Source: Gammaproteobacteria bacterium
GTDB taxonomy: Bacteria > Pseudomonadota > Gammaproteobacteria > GCA-001735895
DNA: 48,086 nucleotides
Reading direction: 5' to 3'
NCBI GenBank assembly: GCA_022340305.1
Contig: JAJDOF010000037.1
Location: 1 to 48,086 of the forward strand
The translations under genes were made by a program, and so were the position numbers. The notes beneath the pieces were generated by a model. That model did not search any database. It had not been told where the DNA came from and saw only the letters and a list, made by a program, of their open reading frames with translations. Numbering within the stretch: position 1 is the stretch's first letter; each line of letters opens with the position of its first letter. This document shows, piece after piece, positions 1-7,747 of the stretch.

Positions 1-139
1 GCATTCTACCGGTTATTAAGCGGCGAGTGCGTAGTTGTCGTCGTTGGCAACTATAATTTGCAGGAGAGTTAACGAGATTCCCTACATACTCGGCATGCAC
101 CTCAGGTTTCGCGACCCACGTCGAAGCCAGATCGTCCCC
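1..139 (-). ncRNA. ssrA: tmRNA (ssrA), 5' portion, cut by the window edge
   Basis: tmRNA rescues stalled ribosomes by acting as a tRNA and then as a message for a degradation tag. Read on the minus strand, the 5' end is at 139 and begins GGGGACGATCTGGCTTCGAC, the typical 5' acceptor and D-arm side of bacterial tmRNA. The conserved GGTGCATGCCGAG block follows. The tag reading frame runs from the resume codon GCC (48-46) to a double TAA stop (18-13) and encodes ANDDNYALAA, a tag known from gammaproteobacteria such as Pseudomonas. The bases before the resume codon (ATAGTT) match the conserved upstream element. The later pseudoknots and the 3' tRNA-like half lie outside the window. Confidence 0.96.
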
Positions 140-149
140 AGATCGGTGA

Positions 150-155
150 AGTATA
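150..155 (-). promoter_or_regulatory. candidate -10 box of ssrA
   Basis: On the minus strand TATACT ends 10 nt before the mature tmRNA 5' end at 139. This spacing would leave a leader of a few nucleotides. Pre-tmRNA is normally trimmed by RNase P, so such a leader is expected. No convincing -35 box is seen at 17 nt. Confidence 0.45.
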
Positions 156-250
156 TCTCAATATCAGGGCAAGAAGTTAAAAATCAAGGCTAATCGGCGC
201 TGCAATAATCGTCTGTTCGCAAACCACCGCTCTGGAATGTTGCGCTGTAA

Positions 251-264
251 TTGATCTGTATCAA
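251..264. promoter_or_regulatory. FNR/ANR-type box upstream of hsp20
   Basis: TTGATCTGTATCAA is a perfect match to the palindromic FNR/ANR consensus TTGAT-N4-ATCAA. Its centre (257.5) lies about 110 nt before the hsp20 start codon. Activation from a class II position would put transcription start near 299, although the -10 region there is poor. A CTTGAA at 275-280 resembles the -35 half of a heat-shock sigma-32 promoter, but no CCCCAT-like -10 follows. The box suggests induction under low oxygen. Confidence 0.7.
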
Positions 265-366
265 GTCGACCGGGCTTGAATTTCAGTCGTTAACTCACAG
301 ATACATTCCAGTCAGGCAGCCTTTTATGCGTGCCCGTATTATTAACTGATTGATGTGGAGGTTGTT

Positions 367-924
367 ATGAATCTTGAGAAACTGAAACCCTGGAACTGGT
401 TCAAACATGAAGAAAATGCCAGCCCGGCGCTGCCGACTATGCGCCAGGAGAGTCTGCCGGCCGCCGATTCGCTGCAAAACCTGCAGCGCGAGATGGATCG
501 CTGGTTCGACAACCTGTCATCGGCCTTTGGCTTGCCCTCTGTGAGTGGCAATCTGGTAGGTGGTGGTCGTCCGGCCGTAAAACTGGGGAACCTGTATCGT
601 CCGCAAATCGATGTCAGTGGCGATGACAACGGCTACGAAATCAAGCTGGATGTGCCCGGCTTGACGGAAGCCGACCTGTCGATCGAGGTCAGGGATGACG
701 TGCTCATCATCCGCGGTGAACAGCAGCAGCAAAGCGAAGACAGGGACAAGCACTACTATCGCGTTGAGCGCAGTTACGGTGCTTTTCAGCGTACCCTGTC
801 ATTGCCCGACGATGCTGATGCCGATGAAATCGAGGCAAAGATCGATAACGGGGTGCTGCGGTTGGGGATACCGCGGCGTCAGTCTGCGGATCCGGACGTC
901 AAACGTATCCCGATTTCATCCTGA
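367..924 (+). CDS. Hsp20/alpha-crystallin family small heat shock protein
   Basis: A 185-residue ATP-independent holdase that binds unfolding proteins in the cytoplasm. The start is ATG 367, preceded by GGAGG at 357-361; the in-frame GTG at 355 lies before this ribosome binding site and is not favoured. A Trp- and Phe-containing N-terminal arm of about 75 residues precedes an alpha-crystallin domain that begins at YRPQIDVSGDDNGYEIKLDV and ends near the NGVLRLGIPR signature. The C-terminal tail carries an I-x-I type anchor (RIPI). A perfect FNR-like box lies upstream and a terminator-like hairpin follows the stop. Two universal stress proteins lie downstream, which fits a role in a general or low-oxygen stress response. 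Confidence 0.93.
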   Translation: MNLEKLKPWNWFKHEENASPALPTMRQESLPAADSLQNLQREMDRWFDNLSSAFGLPSVSGNLVGGGRPAVKLGNLYRPQIDVSGDDNGYEIKLDVPGLTEADLSIEVRDDVLIIRGEQQQQSEDRDKHYYRVERSYGAFQRTLSLPDDADADEIEAKIDNGVLRLGIPRRQSADPDVKRIPISS

Positions 925-932
925 TTACTAAT

Positions 933-959
933 CGGGCTGGCCCTCTGGAAGCCAGCCCG
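933..959 (+). terminator. intrinsic terminator-like hairpin after hsp20
   Basis: CGGGCTGGC at 933-941 pairs perfectly with GCCAGCCCG at 951-959 around a 9-nt loop, starting 8 nt after the hsp20 stop. The following T tract (AATTTT at 964-969) is short and slightly offset, so termination may be partial. Confidence 0.65.
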
Positions 960-1137
960 GCCGAATTTTGAATTAGCCGCGGGACGTGATCATGAAACCA
1001 ACACGGATCCTGGTCTGCCTTGCCTGATTGTCCGCAGCTGCGCAGATTGTGCGATAAAACGGTCCAGGTCGACAACTGCGCTTGCCAGCCAAAGACAACG
1101 AATATAACCAGCAGTGCCGGTTAAGTAGATGCCGTAT

Positions 1138-1151
1138 TTGACTGGGATCAA
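1138..1151. promoter_or_regulatory. FNR/ANR-type box upstream of the usp pair
   Basis: TTGACTGGGATCAA differs from TTGAT-N4-ATCAA at a single position. It is centred 64 nt before the usp start at 1209. A class II arrangement (centre at -41.5) puts transcription start near 1186, with TGCAAT at 1174-1179 as a possible -10; TATAGT at 1166-1171 is an alternative. The second such box in 1 kb supports shared FNR/ANR control. Confidence 0.6.
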
Positions 1152-1208
1152 TAGTCCTGCCCGGGTATAGTGTTGCAATAGACGCAGGTTTTCAAAAGAG
1201 GGCAGGTG

Positions 1209-1733
1209 ATGTTTAACTCGATCGTGGCAGCTTATGATGGCTCGGCGAATGCCGGCAGGGCCCTCGAGGCTGCATCCAGGCTCGCTGCGGGCGCGCAGGC
1301 GCGGATGTGTATAATCTATGTCATCGATATAGATCATATGAGCTCGCCGCTTGAAATTCGCAAAATGGGTGGAACCGAGGGCATCATCGAGTCGTCGCCC
1401 AACTTCATGGTCGACCTGGAGACGGCATCTCCCGAGCTGGTGAACAAGTTGGCAAAGGCGCAGGCCGATTCCTACCAGGCCAAGCTGGAATTCGCCGAGT
1501 ACCTGCTCACCCAGGCGCTGAAAACGGCCAGGGATTGCGGGGCAAGCGATGTCGAAACAAAGTTCGTGCAGGGCGATCCCGCGCAGATGGTGGTCGAATT
1601 TGCCAATGAGCGCAATGCCGACCTGATTGTATGCGGCAGTCGTGGCCTGGGTCGGCTGAAGCAGCTGTTGCTGGGCAGTACTTCGCACAAGATAAACCAG
1701 CTTGCTGCATGCAGCTGCCTTACCGTAAAGTGA
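1209..1733 (+). CDS. universal stress protein, single UspA domain
   Basis: A 174-residue cytoplasmic stress protein. The N-terminal strand FNSIVAAYDGS is the usual UspA opening. The C-terminal CGSRGLGRLKQLLLGSTS fits the G-2x-G-9x-G-S/T nucleotide-binding signature, so ATP binding is likely. The start is ATG 1209, with AGAGGG upstream; the in-frame GTG three bases earlier is less likely. The gene has an FNR-type box upstream and is followed after 36 nt by a second usp gene on the same strand, so the two are probably co-transcribed. The partner or process protected is not known. Confidence 0.92.
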   Translation: MFNSIVAAYDGSANAGRALEAASRLAAGAQARMCIIYVIDIDHMSSPLEIRKMGGTEGIIESSPNFMVDLETASPELVNKLAKAQADSYQAKLEFAEYLLTQALKTARDCGASDVETKFVQGDPAQMVVEFANERNADLIVCGSRGLGRLKQLLLGSTSHKINQLAACSCLTVK

Positions 1734-1769
1734 AGCTCGCCTTTATGTCCCAGATCGAGAGCACAGAAA

Positions 1770-2630
1770 ATGAAGCAACAGAAAACTAGCCTGTTCGTGG
1801 TTATCGATCCTACCGCCGTTCACCAGATAGCCCTGGTGAAGGCCCTGCTGATCGCAAAACTCGGTGATTGCGATATCCATGCTTTTCTGTGCGTGCACAA
1901 GGAGATGGAAGAGGCCGATGATTACGCATCGCGCAAGGATTTCAAGCATAAAATCCTGGAACAGGCGGCCGCATGGCTGGAAACCTTGATGGAACCCTGC
2001 AAGCTTGCCGGCGTGTCCTACACCACCGAGGTCGTATGGAACAGCGACTGGGTCGAGCGCCTGATGCGCTCCATCGAAAAATCGGCTTGCGGTCTGGTGA
2101 TCAAGTCCAGCTATCATCACGCCAGGGCGCGTCGATTCTTTAGCAAGACTTCCGACTACTACCTGATGCATCACTGCGTGCGGCCGATATTGTTCACCCA
2201 CCAGGAGCAGGAATGGACATCGGACCGGATACTGGCCTGTCTCGACCTGGAATCGGGAGACCTGCATCACGCCAGGTTGAACGAAGCCATCCTGCGCAGC
2301 GCGCGGGCATTCGCGGAGATCGCCGGAATGGATTTATTCCTCGCCTGTGCCTGGGTCAGCTCGATAAACCGCGAGCACCTGGCGCTCAAGTCACACCAGC
2401 GCGAAGTCGGCGCGGAACAACTGGGTGAGCTCTTCGACCTCGCTGCGGAGCGAATTTTTGTGCGCCAGGGAAATGTGGTCGAGACCTTGCAGGCAATCTG
2501 CGAAGAGAGCGACCCGGCCATCGTCGTCATCGGCTCGATCGCGCGCAGCGGCATCAGTGGCAAGTTGATCGGCAACACCGCCGAAAAACTGCTCGATAGC
2601 GTTGCCGCGGACCTGCTGATCGTCAATTAA
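1770..2630 (+). CDS. universal stress protein with two Usp domains (UspE-like)
   Basis: A 286-residue protein built from two consecutive Usp folds, the architecture of UspE. The first domain (about 1-145) opens with TSLFVVIDPTAVHQ. The second (about 150-286) ends with VIGSIARSGISGKLIGNTAEKLLDSV, which resembles the G-2x-G-9x-G-N/S loop. The N-terminal repeat lacks a clear glycine-rich loop, so only the C-terminal half may bind nucleotide. The gene follows the single-domain usp on the same strand. Its last 8 nt overlap the end of the convergent kinase-fusion gene, so read-through of one could affect the other. Confidence 0.88.
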   Translation: MKQQKTSLFVVIDPTAVHQIALVKALLIAKLGDCDIHAFLCVHKEMEEADDYASRKDFKHKILEQAAAWLETLMEPCKLAGVSYTTEVVWNSDWVERLMRSIEKSACGLVIKSSYHHARARRFFSKTSDYYLMHHCVRPILFTHQEQEWTSDRILACLDLESGDLHHARLNEAILRSARAFAEIAGMDLFLACAWVSSINREHLALKSHQREVGAEQLGELFDLAAERIFVRQGNVVETLQAICEESDPAIVVIGSIARSGISGKLIGNTAEKLLDSVAADLLIVN

Positions 2631-4212
2631 TCAGCAACGCCCTGATTTGCTCGACCTGCTCGCTGCCGAGGCCTTCGACGCCTACACTGACAACCCCAGC
2701 CATGCTGGTTTCTGTTTCGCTGATCGGTTGTTGGCTCTTGATCTGTCGCTCGAGAATCTGTAGATCGGCCTCTGAAGGGTCGTTTTCTCGTGCCATGATG
2801 CGCTCGCGCAGTATCGCCTCGGGGGCCTCGCACACAACGATTACCCGGGAGCAGGGGGCATCGCTTTCCAGCTCCAGCAATTGTCGCCTGTCTGCTTCCT
2901 GTAGAAAAGTTGCATCGACGATGACGCAGAAATTCGCGGCGATGACCGTGGACGCAATCTGCCCCAGTCTTTGGTAGGTCCTGGCAGTTGCGTCGGTGCT
3001 ATAAATGCCCCGGTTCGGCGCGGACTTGCTGTCGCTGTGGGCGGCAAGGGCAAACAGCTGCTTGCGCACGACATCGGAGCGTATTCGAATCGCACCCAGC
3101 GCTTCGACTAGCTGCGCCGCAACAGTCGATTTTCCTGATCCGGACAATCCATGCATGATGATCATGCCGCTACGCTGGTTTGTGGACCATTGATCGGCCA
3201 GGTCGAGATAAGCAGATGCCGCCTTGAAGCTCGCGGCCGTTGCCCTGGCAGTCGGGTCGACGCGCAGTGCTTCGACCTTGGCTCGTACCAGTGCGCGATA
3301 GATGACGTAGTAGCGCAGCAGGCCGATAGCCTCGTAGTCCGTGCTGCTTTCCAGGTAGCGGCTGATAAAGCGCCAGCCGAAACCGGGATAGCCGTGTGCC
3401 TGCAGATCCATAACCACGAAAGCGGCCTCGCTGATGGTGTCGATCCAGCGCAGTTCGGGATTGAACTCGATGCAATCGAAGGGTGTTACCTCGTTGTCGA
3501 TCAGCGCCATGTTGTCGAGGTGCAGATCGCCGTGGCAGTCGCGCACGTGGCCATCCTGTTTGCGTCGCTCTACCTCGTCCAGCAAGCCTGCGTTAGCCTG
3601 GTACCAGTGTTGCAGACGTGCGTAACTTGCCGGCATCAAGCTGGCTGGAATGGCCTTTGCTAATTGCGAGAGGTTCTCTGCACTCCAGCGGCGTACACTG
3701 CCCGCGCTGCCGAATGCACTGTCCTGCGGGGCGCTGGCAGCGCCGGCGTGCAGTTCGTTGACGCGTTCGGCGATGGCGTCGACCATGGTCGCGCTCAGGG
3801 TTTTGTCGGCGGCGTGGTGGCTGAGCAGGCACCGTTGTGGGAACTCGATCATCTTCAGCGCATAGTCGATTACTCTGCCCTTACCGTGCAATCGCGGGGC
3901 GTCGGCGGTGCCGTGAATCTCGATCACGTCAAGATAGATCTGCGCGGCAAAGCGGCGATTCAAACGCAGTTCCTCGTGGCAGAAATGTCGTCTTCGCTCC
4001 AGCGTGGAAAAATCAAGAAAGCCTAAATCGACCGGTTTCTTGATCTTGTAGGCGTAATTACCGGTCAGAATGATCCAGGATATGTGGGTTTCGAGTAATC
4101 GCAGGTGGCGCAGTGGATGCCCGAAGGCCCGGGGGTTGTCGAGCGCGCGCACCAGTGTCGCGGTCAGCTCGAGGGCGGTTGTGCAGTCCTGTGCGGTATC
4201 CGGGATCTTCAT
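2623..4212 (-). CDS. bifunctional aminoglycoside phosphotransferase-like / P-loop kinase protein
   Basis: A 529-residue fusion of two predicted ATP-using domains. The N-terminal half (about 1-330) has a protein-kinase-like APH fold, with a nucleotide-binding lysine region (YAYKIKKPVDLGFLDFSTLE) and the catalytic Brenner motif HGDLHLDN followed by FDCIEFN. The C-terminal part (about 345-529) opens with the Walker A sequence GLSGSGKST and resembles small-molecule or zeta-type kinases. The length matches the known family often named bifunctional aminoglycoside phosphotransferase/ATP-binding protein (COG2187/COG0645), whose substrate is unknown; antibiotic resistance should not be assumed. It converges on two usp genes, and a weak FNR-like box lies upstream, which links it to the stress block. 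Confidence 0.88.
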   Translation of the reverse strand: MKIPDTAQDCTTALELTATLVRALDNPRAFGHPLRHLRLLETHISWIILTGNYAYKIKKPVDLGFLDFSTLERRRHFCHEELRLNRRFAAQIYLDVIEIHGTADAPRLHGKGRVIDYALKMIEFPQRCLLSHHAADKTLSATMVDAIAERVNELHAGAASAPQDSAFGSAGSVRRWSAENLSQLAKAIPASLMPASYARLQHWYQANAGLLDEVERRKQDGHVRDCHGDLHLDNMALIDNEVTPFDCIEFNPELRWIDTISEAAFVVMDLQAHGYPGFGWRFISRYLESSTDYEAIGLLRYYVIYRALVRAKVEALRVDPTARATAASFKAASAYLDLADQWSTNQRSGMIIMHGLSGSGKSTVAAQLVEALGAIRIRSDVVRKQLFALAAHSDSKSAPNRGIYSTDATARTYQRLGQIASTVIAANFCVIVDATFLQEADRRQLLELESDAPCSRVIVVCEAPEAILRERIMARENDPSEADLQILERQIKSQQPISETETSMAGVVSVGVEGLGSEQVEQIRALLIN

Positions 4213-4269
4213 TTATGCTGTTTCGCTTATCAGACAGCGCCCAGCTTAGACGACTGCAGCCGGGGAGCA

Positions 4270-4283
4270 ATGATCCGCGTCAA
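4270..4283. promoter_or_regulatory. weak FNR/ANR-like box upstream of the APH/kinase gene
   Basis: On the minus strand TTGACGCGGATCAT differs from TTGAT-N4-ATCAA at two positions. It is centred about 64 nt before the start at 4212, the same distance as the box before the first usp. TCTAAG (4250-4245) is a possible -10. Alone this is weak evidence, but the position and neighbours make it worth recording. Confidence 0.35.
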
Positions 4284-4344
4284 CATCCCGATTATCGGCA
4301 CGTCCAGCTGTGGGGATCCAGGTTTCAAGTTTCAGTGTTGCGGG

Positions 4345-6237
4345 TCAGGTTTTTGCAGCAGGCTCGGCGTCGACCTTGTCGAGGTCGAGATTTTCGCTGT
4401 TTTCTTCTTCCATGGCGGCACGCAGCGCCGCTTCCTGTTGCATGAAAATTTCGCGAAAGCCCTGACGGATGCCGCTTTCATCGGTGGACAGCCAGTTTTG
4501 ATAGAGCGCCTCGGCGGTTTCATCTTCGGTTTCGATAAAGGCGGTCTTCAATTGTTCCGCCAGAAACGGGTGCCTGCCGAGCCGCGTCAATGCCTCATAG
4601 CCGAGATTCAAGGCGCTGTGGTAGGTCTCCTTGATGATGACGTCGGCACCGGCGCGCTTGAGTTGATAGAAATGAACCTGATCGAAGGCGCGGGCCAGGA
4701 CCGAGAGATGCGGATAGTGCTCCTTGAGGTAAGCCGTCAGTTCCACGGCGCGCTCGCGATCGTCGATGGCGATGACGAACAGGTCGATCTCGTCGATACC
4801 GGCGGTATGCAGCAGCGCGGGGTGAGTTGCATCGCCGAAATAACTGCGGATATTGAGTTCGCGCAGGTTATCCACCTGCTTCGCATCGTGATCGAGGACC
4901 ACTGTCGCGATGCCGTTGGCAACCAGCAAGCGATTGACGATCTGGCCGAAGCGCCCGATGCCGGCGATCAGCACACGACCCTGGGTGTCGATGACGTCGT
5001 GCGGGCGCGGTGTCTGGCTGGTCTCGAAGCGCGGCACCAGTACCTTGTCGAAAAATACAAACAGCGCGGGGGTCAGGAACATCGAAATCGCCACCACCAG
5101 CGCGAGCAGCTCCGCTATGTGCGTGGGCAACACGCTGTTCTGCTGGCTGAAGGCGAGCAGCACAAACCCGAACTCCCCAGCCTGCGCCAGGCCAAGCGAT
5201 GCCAGCCAGCGATCGCTGGAACCGATGCCGAAAGCCTTTGCCAGTGCGTAGACGATGCCTGCCTTTAGCACAATGATGCCGACGACTAATGCGCCGACCA
5301 ACGACCACTCCTGCAGTAGCACGGTGAAGTCGATTCCGGCGCCGACAGTAATGAAAAAAAGGCCGAGCAGTAGACCTTTGAAAGGCTCGATATTGGCTTC
5401 GAGTTCGTGGCGGAATTCGCTATTGGCCAGCACCACACCGGCGAGAAAAGTACCGAGCGCCGGCGACAGGCCAACCAGGCTCATTAACGCAGCGATACCG
5501 ATAATCAGCATCAGCGCAGTCGCGGTGAAGACCTCGCGCAAACCCGACTGGGCGACGAAGCGAAATAGCGGGCGACTGAGGTAATACCCACCGAACACGA
5601 CTGTCGCAATCGCCCCCAGTACAACCAGGGTATAGACCCAGTTGGGCAAACCGGACAGCAGGTTGATGTGATTTTGGTCAGCGGTCGCCTGTTTCAGGAT
5701 ATCAACGGTGGTTAGCGCCACAGACGGCACTTCGAGCAGCGGGATAAGCGCCAACATGGGAATGACCGCAATGTCCTGGAACAGCAATACGGCAAAGGCG
5801 GCGCGCCCACCGGAGGTTTTGCCGAGACCCTTTTCATTCAGTGTTTGCAGGACGATCGCCGTCGATGACAACGCCAGGATCATGCCGATTGTCAGTGCGA
5901 CACGCCAGTCGATACCGAAAGCAAGACCGATCAGCAGGATGGAGAGCATCGTCAGAAAAACCTGCAGGCCACCGAGACCCAGCAGACGCTGGCGCATTTT
6001 CCACAGCATGCTCGGCTCGAGTTCGAGACCGACGAGGAACAACATCATGACAACACCGAATTCGGCAAAATGTTGCAGGGTTTCCGTCTCTTCGCCAACC
6101 AGACCGACCACGGGGCCGATGACAACGCCGGCCACCAGGTAACCCAGCACCGAGCCGAGTCCAAGCCGTTTCGCCAGCGGCACCGCGATAACCGCGGCGC
6201 ACAGGTAAATAAAAGCCTGGATGAAATAACCGGTCAT
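4345..6237 (-). CDS. KefB/KefC-like monovalent cation:proton antiporter (CPA2 family)
   Basis: A 630-residue inner-membrane antiporter that exchanges K+ or Na+ for protons. The first 390 residues or so hold about 12 hydrophobic segments, including the family signature GLGSVLGYLVAGVVIGP near the N terminus. A cytoplasmic TrkA-N (RCK) domain follows, with the dinucleotide-binding loop GIGRFG and a downstream acidic residue (VVLDHD). The length and order match KefB and KefC, which are gated by glutathione adducts. No kefF/kefG-like ancillary gene is adjacent, so glutathione control is not shown. A good sigma-70 type promoter lies about 120 nt upstream. Confidence 0.92.
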   Translation of the reverse strand: MTGYFIQAFIYLCAAVIAVPLAKRLGLGSVLGYLVAGVVIGPVVGLVGEETETLQHFAEFGVVMMLFLVGLELEPSMLWKMRQRLLGLGGLQVFLTMLSILLIGLAFGIDWRVALTIGMILALSSTAIVLQTLNEKGLGKTSGGRAAFAVLLFQDIAVIPMLALIPLLEVPSVALTTVDILKQATADQNHINLLSGLPNWVYTLVVLGAIATVVFGGYYLSRPLFRFVAQSGLREVFTATALMLIIGIAALMSLVGLSPALGTFLAGVVLANSEFRHELEANIEPFKGLLLGLFFITVGAGIDFTVLLQEWSLVGALVVGIIVLKAGIVYALAKAFGIGSSDRWLASLGLAQAGEFGFVLLAFSQQNSVLPTHIAELLALVVAISMFLTPALFVFFDKVLVPRFETSQTPRPHDVIDTQGRVLIAGIGRFGQIVNRLLVANGIATVVLDHDAKQVDNLRELNIRSYFGDATHPALLHTAGIDEIDLFVIAIDDRERAVELTAYLKEHYPHLSVLARAFDQVHFYQLKRAGADVIIKETYHSALNLGYEALTRLGRHPFLAEQLKTAFIETEDETAEALYQNWLSTDESGIRQGFREIFMQQEAALRAAMEEENSENLDLDKVDAEPAAKT

Positions 6238-6583
6238 GTTTGTGCAGCAGCCTCGACGCCAGCGCTGGCGTGCGGGCGCTGACTGCGGCGTAACGGGAAG
6301 GGGCTCTGGTTAGGGTAACTATCGGGCATGCTGCGAATGGGCATCGGTGCGTGGCGACACTATATAAACAATGTCGATTACTATACAAGCAAAAGCTGTG
6401 GGGTTATTTCCGAACAGGGACACAACGCAACCCGTCCCGCTTCCCGGCGATCTCTGCACTGGCTAACCCGACCCGCTAGCCACGTGTCATCCTGCACCAG
6501 CGGCGGTCTGAATTTTCGCTAGCCCGGGCAATGCGGCGGGAGTGACCGACCCACACCACGCCTACACAACGGAAATATAACGC
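6238..6583. other. 346-nt intergenic region between kef and the radical SAM gene
   Basis: The right part lies downstream of the radical SAM gene and the left part upstream of the antiporter gene, both on minus. It holds the antiporter promoter candidate at 6359-6388. Two GCTAGC palindromes near 6474 and 6520 have no clear partner structure. No convincing terminator, RNA gene or coding frame is seen. Confidence 0.5.
6359..6388 (-). promoter_or_regulatory. candidate sigma-70 promoter of the antiporter gene
   Basis: On the minus strand TTGTAT (6388-6383) and TATAGT (6364-6359) are separated by 18 nt in an AT-rich island. The predicted transcript would start near 6352 and have a leader of about 115 nt before ATG 6237. 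Confidence 0.5.
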
Positions 6584-7672
6584 TCAGCGATTGATGGCAA
6601 GCGGAATACGTTGCGCGCCAAAATTGCCGGGTTGCGCTGCAAAATGTCCCGGCAACGATGCGCCGCAATTCGCGCAATGCCCGTTGCGGTCGAGTCCCCA
6701 GTGCCCAAGCACGTACCAGTCGCGTTCGATCAGCAATTCACCGCAGGCGTGGCACCAGGTGCTGGAGCCATTGCGATCGTGCACGTTGCCGGTGTAGACA
6801 TAACGCAGCTCATTGCCGAGCGCAATTTCGCGGGCGCGGGTCAGCGTAGCCTGAGGCGTGGACTCGATATCGCGCATCTTCCAGTCAGGGTGGAAGGCGC
6901 TGAAGTGCAGGGGTACATCGACACCGAGATGGTCTGCGACCCAGCGGGTCAACCCGTCGATTTCAGTATTCGAATCGTTTTCACCGGGGATTAGCAGGGT
7001 GGTAAGTTCCAGCCAGCAATCGGTTTCGTCGTGGATGTACTGCAGGGTTTCCAGCACCGGCGCCAGTTGACCACCGCAGATCTTGCGGTAAAAGCGCTCG
7101 GTGAATGCCTTGAGGTCGACGTTGGCGGCGTCCATGGCAGCAAAAAATTCCACACGCGGTTCGGGATCGATATATCCGGCGGTTACGGCAACCGTGTTTA
7201 TGTCCTGCTCGCGGCAGGCCGCGGCGACGTCGATAGCGTATTCGTGAAAGATGACCGGGTCGTTGTAGGTAAAGGCCACGCTCAGGCAGTCATGCGCACT
7301 GGCGGTTTGTGCCAGTTGCTGTGGGGAGGCGGCATCGGCCAGTGTATCCATTTCACGTGATTTGGTCATATCCCAGTTCTGACAGAACTTGCAGGCCAGG
7401 TTGCATCCGGCCGTACCGAACGACAACACCGGGCTGCCGGGAAAAAAGTGGTTGAGCGGCTTTTTCTCGATCGGATCGATGCAGAAACCACTGGAGCGGC
7501 CATAGCTGACCAATTTGACTTCATCGTCCAGGCGCTGGCGCACGTAGCACAGGCCCCGCTGACCCTCGCGCAGATGGCAGTGGCGCGGGCACAGGTCGCA
7601 CTGTAGCCGCCCGTCGTCGAGGCGGTGCCAGTAGCGGGTTTTGACGATGGATGATGAGATAGTTTGTGTCAT
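6584..7672 (-). CDS. amrS: AmmeMemoRadiSam system radical SAM enzyme
   Basis: A 362-residue cytoplasmic radical SAM protein. The cluster-binding motif Cx3Cx2C is C90, C94 and C97 (CNLACKFC). A conserved cysteine-rich N-terminal segment (CDLCPRHCHLREGQRGLC, from residue 25) resembles pyruvate formate-lyase activase relatives. The C terminus has a zinc-ribbon-like pair of CxxC motifs (CHACGE and CANCGA). The gene lies back to back with MEMO- and AMMECR1-like genes 75 nt away, the classic three-part set named AmmeMemoRadiSam. The reaction and substrate of this enzyme are not established. Close relatives include PflA, but the three-gene context strongly favours this assignment. Confidence 0.95.
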   Translation of the reverse strand: MTQTISSSIVKTRYWHRLDDGRLQCDLCPRHCHLREGQRGLCYVRQRLDDEVKLVSYGRSSGFCIDPIEKKPLNHFFPGSPVLSFGTAGCNLACKFCQNWDMTKSREMDTLADAASPQQLAQTASAHDCLSVAFTYNDPVIFHEYAIDVAAACREQDINTVAVTAGYIDPEPRVEFFAAMDAANVDLKAFTERFYRKICGGQLAPVLETLQYIHDETDCWLELTTLLIPGENDSNTEIDGLTRWVADHLGVDVPLHFSAFHPDWKMRDIESTPQATLTRAREIALGNELRYVYTGNVHDRNGSSTWCHACGELLIERDWYVLGHWGLDRNGHCANCGASLPGHFAAQPGNFGAQRIPLAINR

Positions 7673-7747
7673 GGATTGAGCTGGGACAACTCAGAATTGC
7701 CGCGTTCGGGTTACAATCACCGGCATGTTGTGGATTGAGGATATCGC

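Noticed and set aside
275..300. Sigma-32 heat-shock promoter for hsp20
   Set aside because: Only the CTTGAA half is present; no CCCCAT-like -10 at 13-17 nt.
990..1688. A 232-codon open frame on minus opposite the first usp gene
   Set aside because: No family features; the plus-strand Usp protein has clear motifs.
3151..3663. A 170-codon open frame on plus opposite the APH/kinase gene
   Set aside because: Shadow of a conserved minus-strand protein with intact catalytic motifs.
2623..4212. Aminoglycoside resistance gene
   Set aside because: The APH-like domain is fused to a P-loop kinase in a conserved non-resistance family; context is stress response, not mobile resistance.
4105..5268. A 387-codon open frame on plus opposite the antiporter and kinase genes
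   Set aside because: It is antisense to two well-supported genes, has no recognisable domain and runs across the gap between them; long antisense frames are common at this G+C.
6328..6522. A 64-codon frame in the gap before the antiporter
   Set aside because: It overlaps the probable antiporter promoter on the other strand and has no family features.
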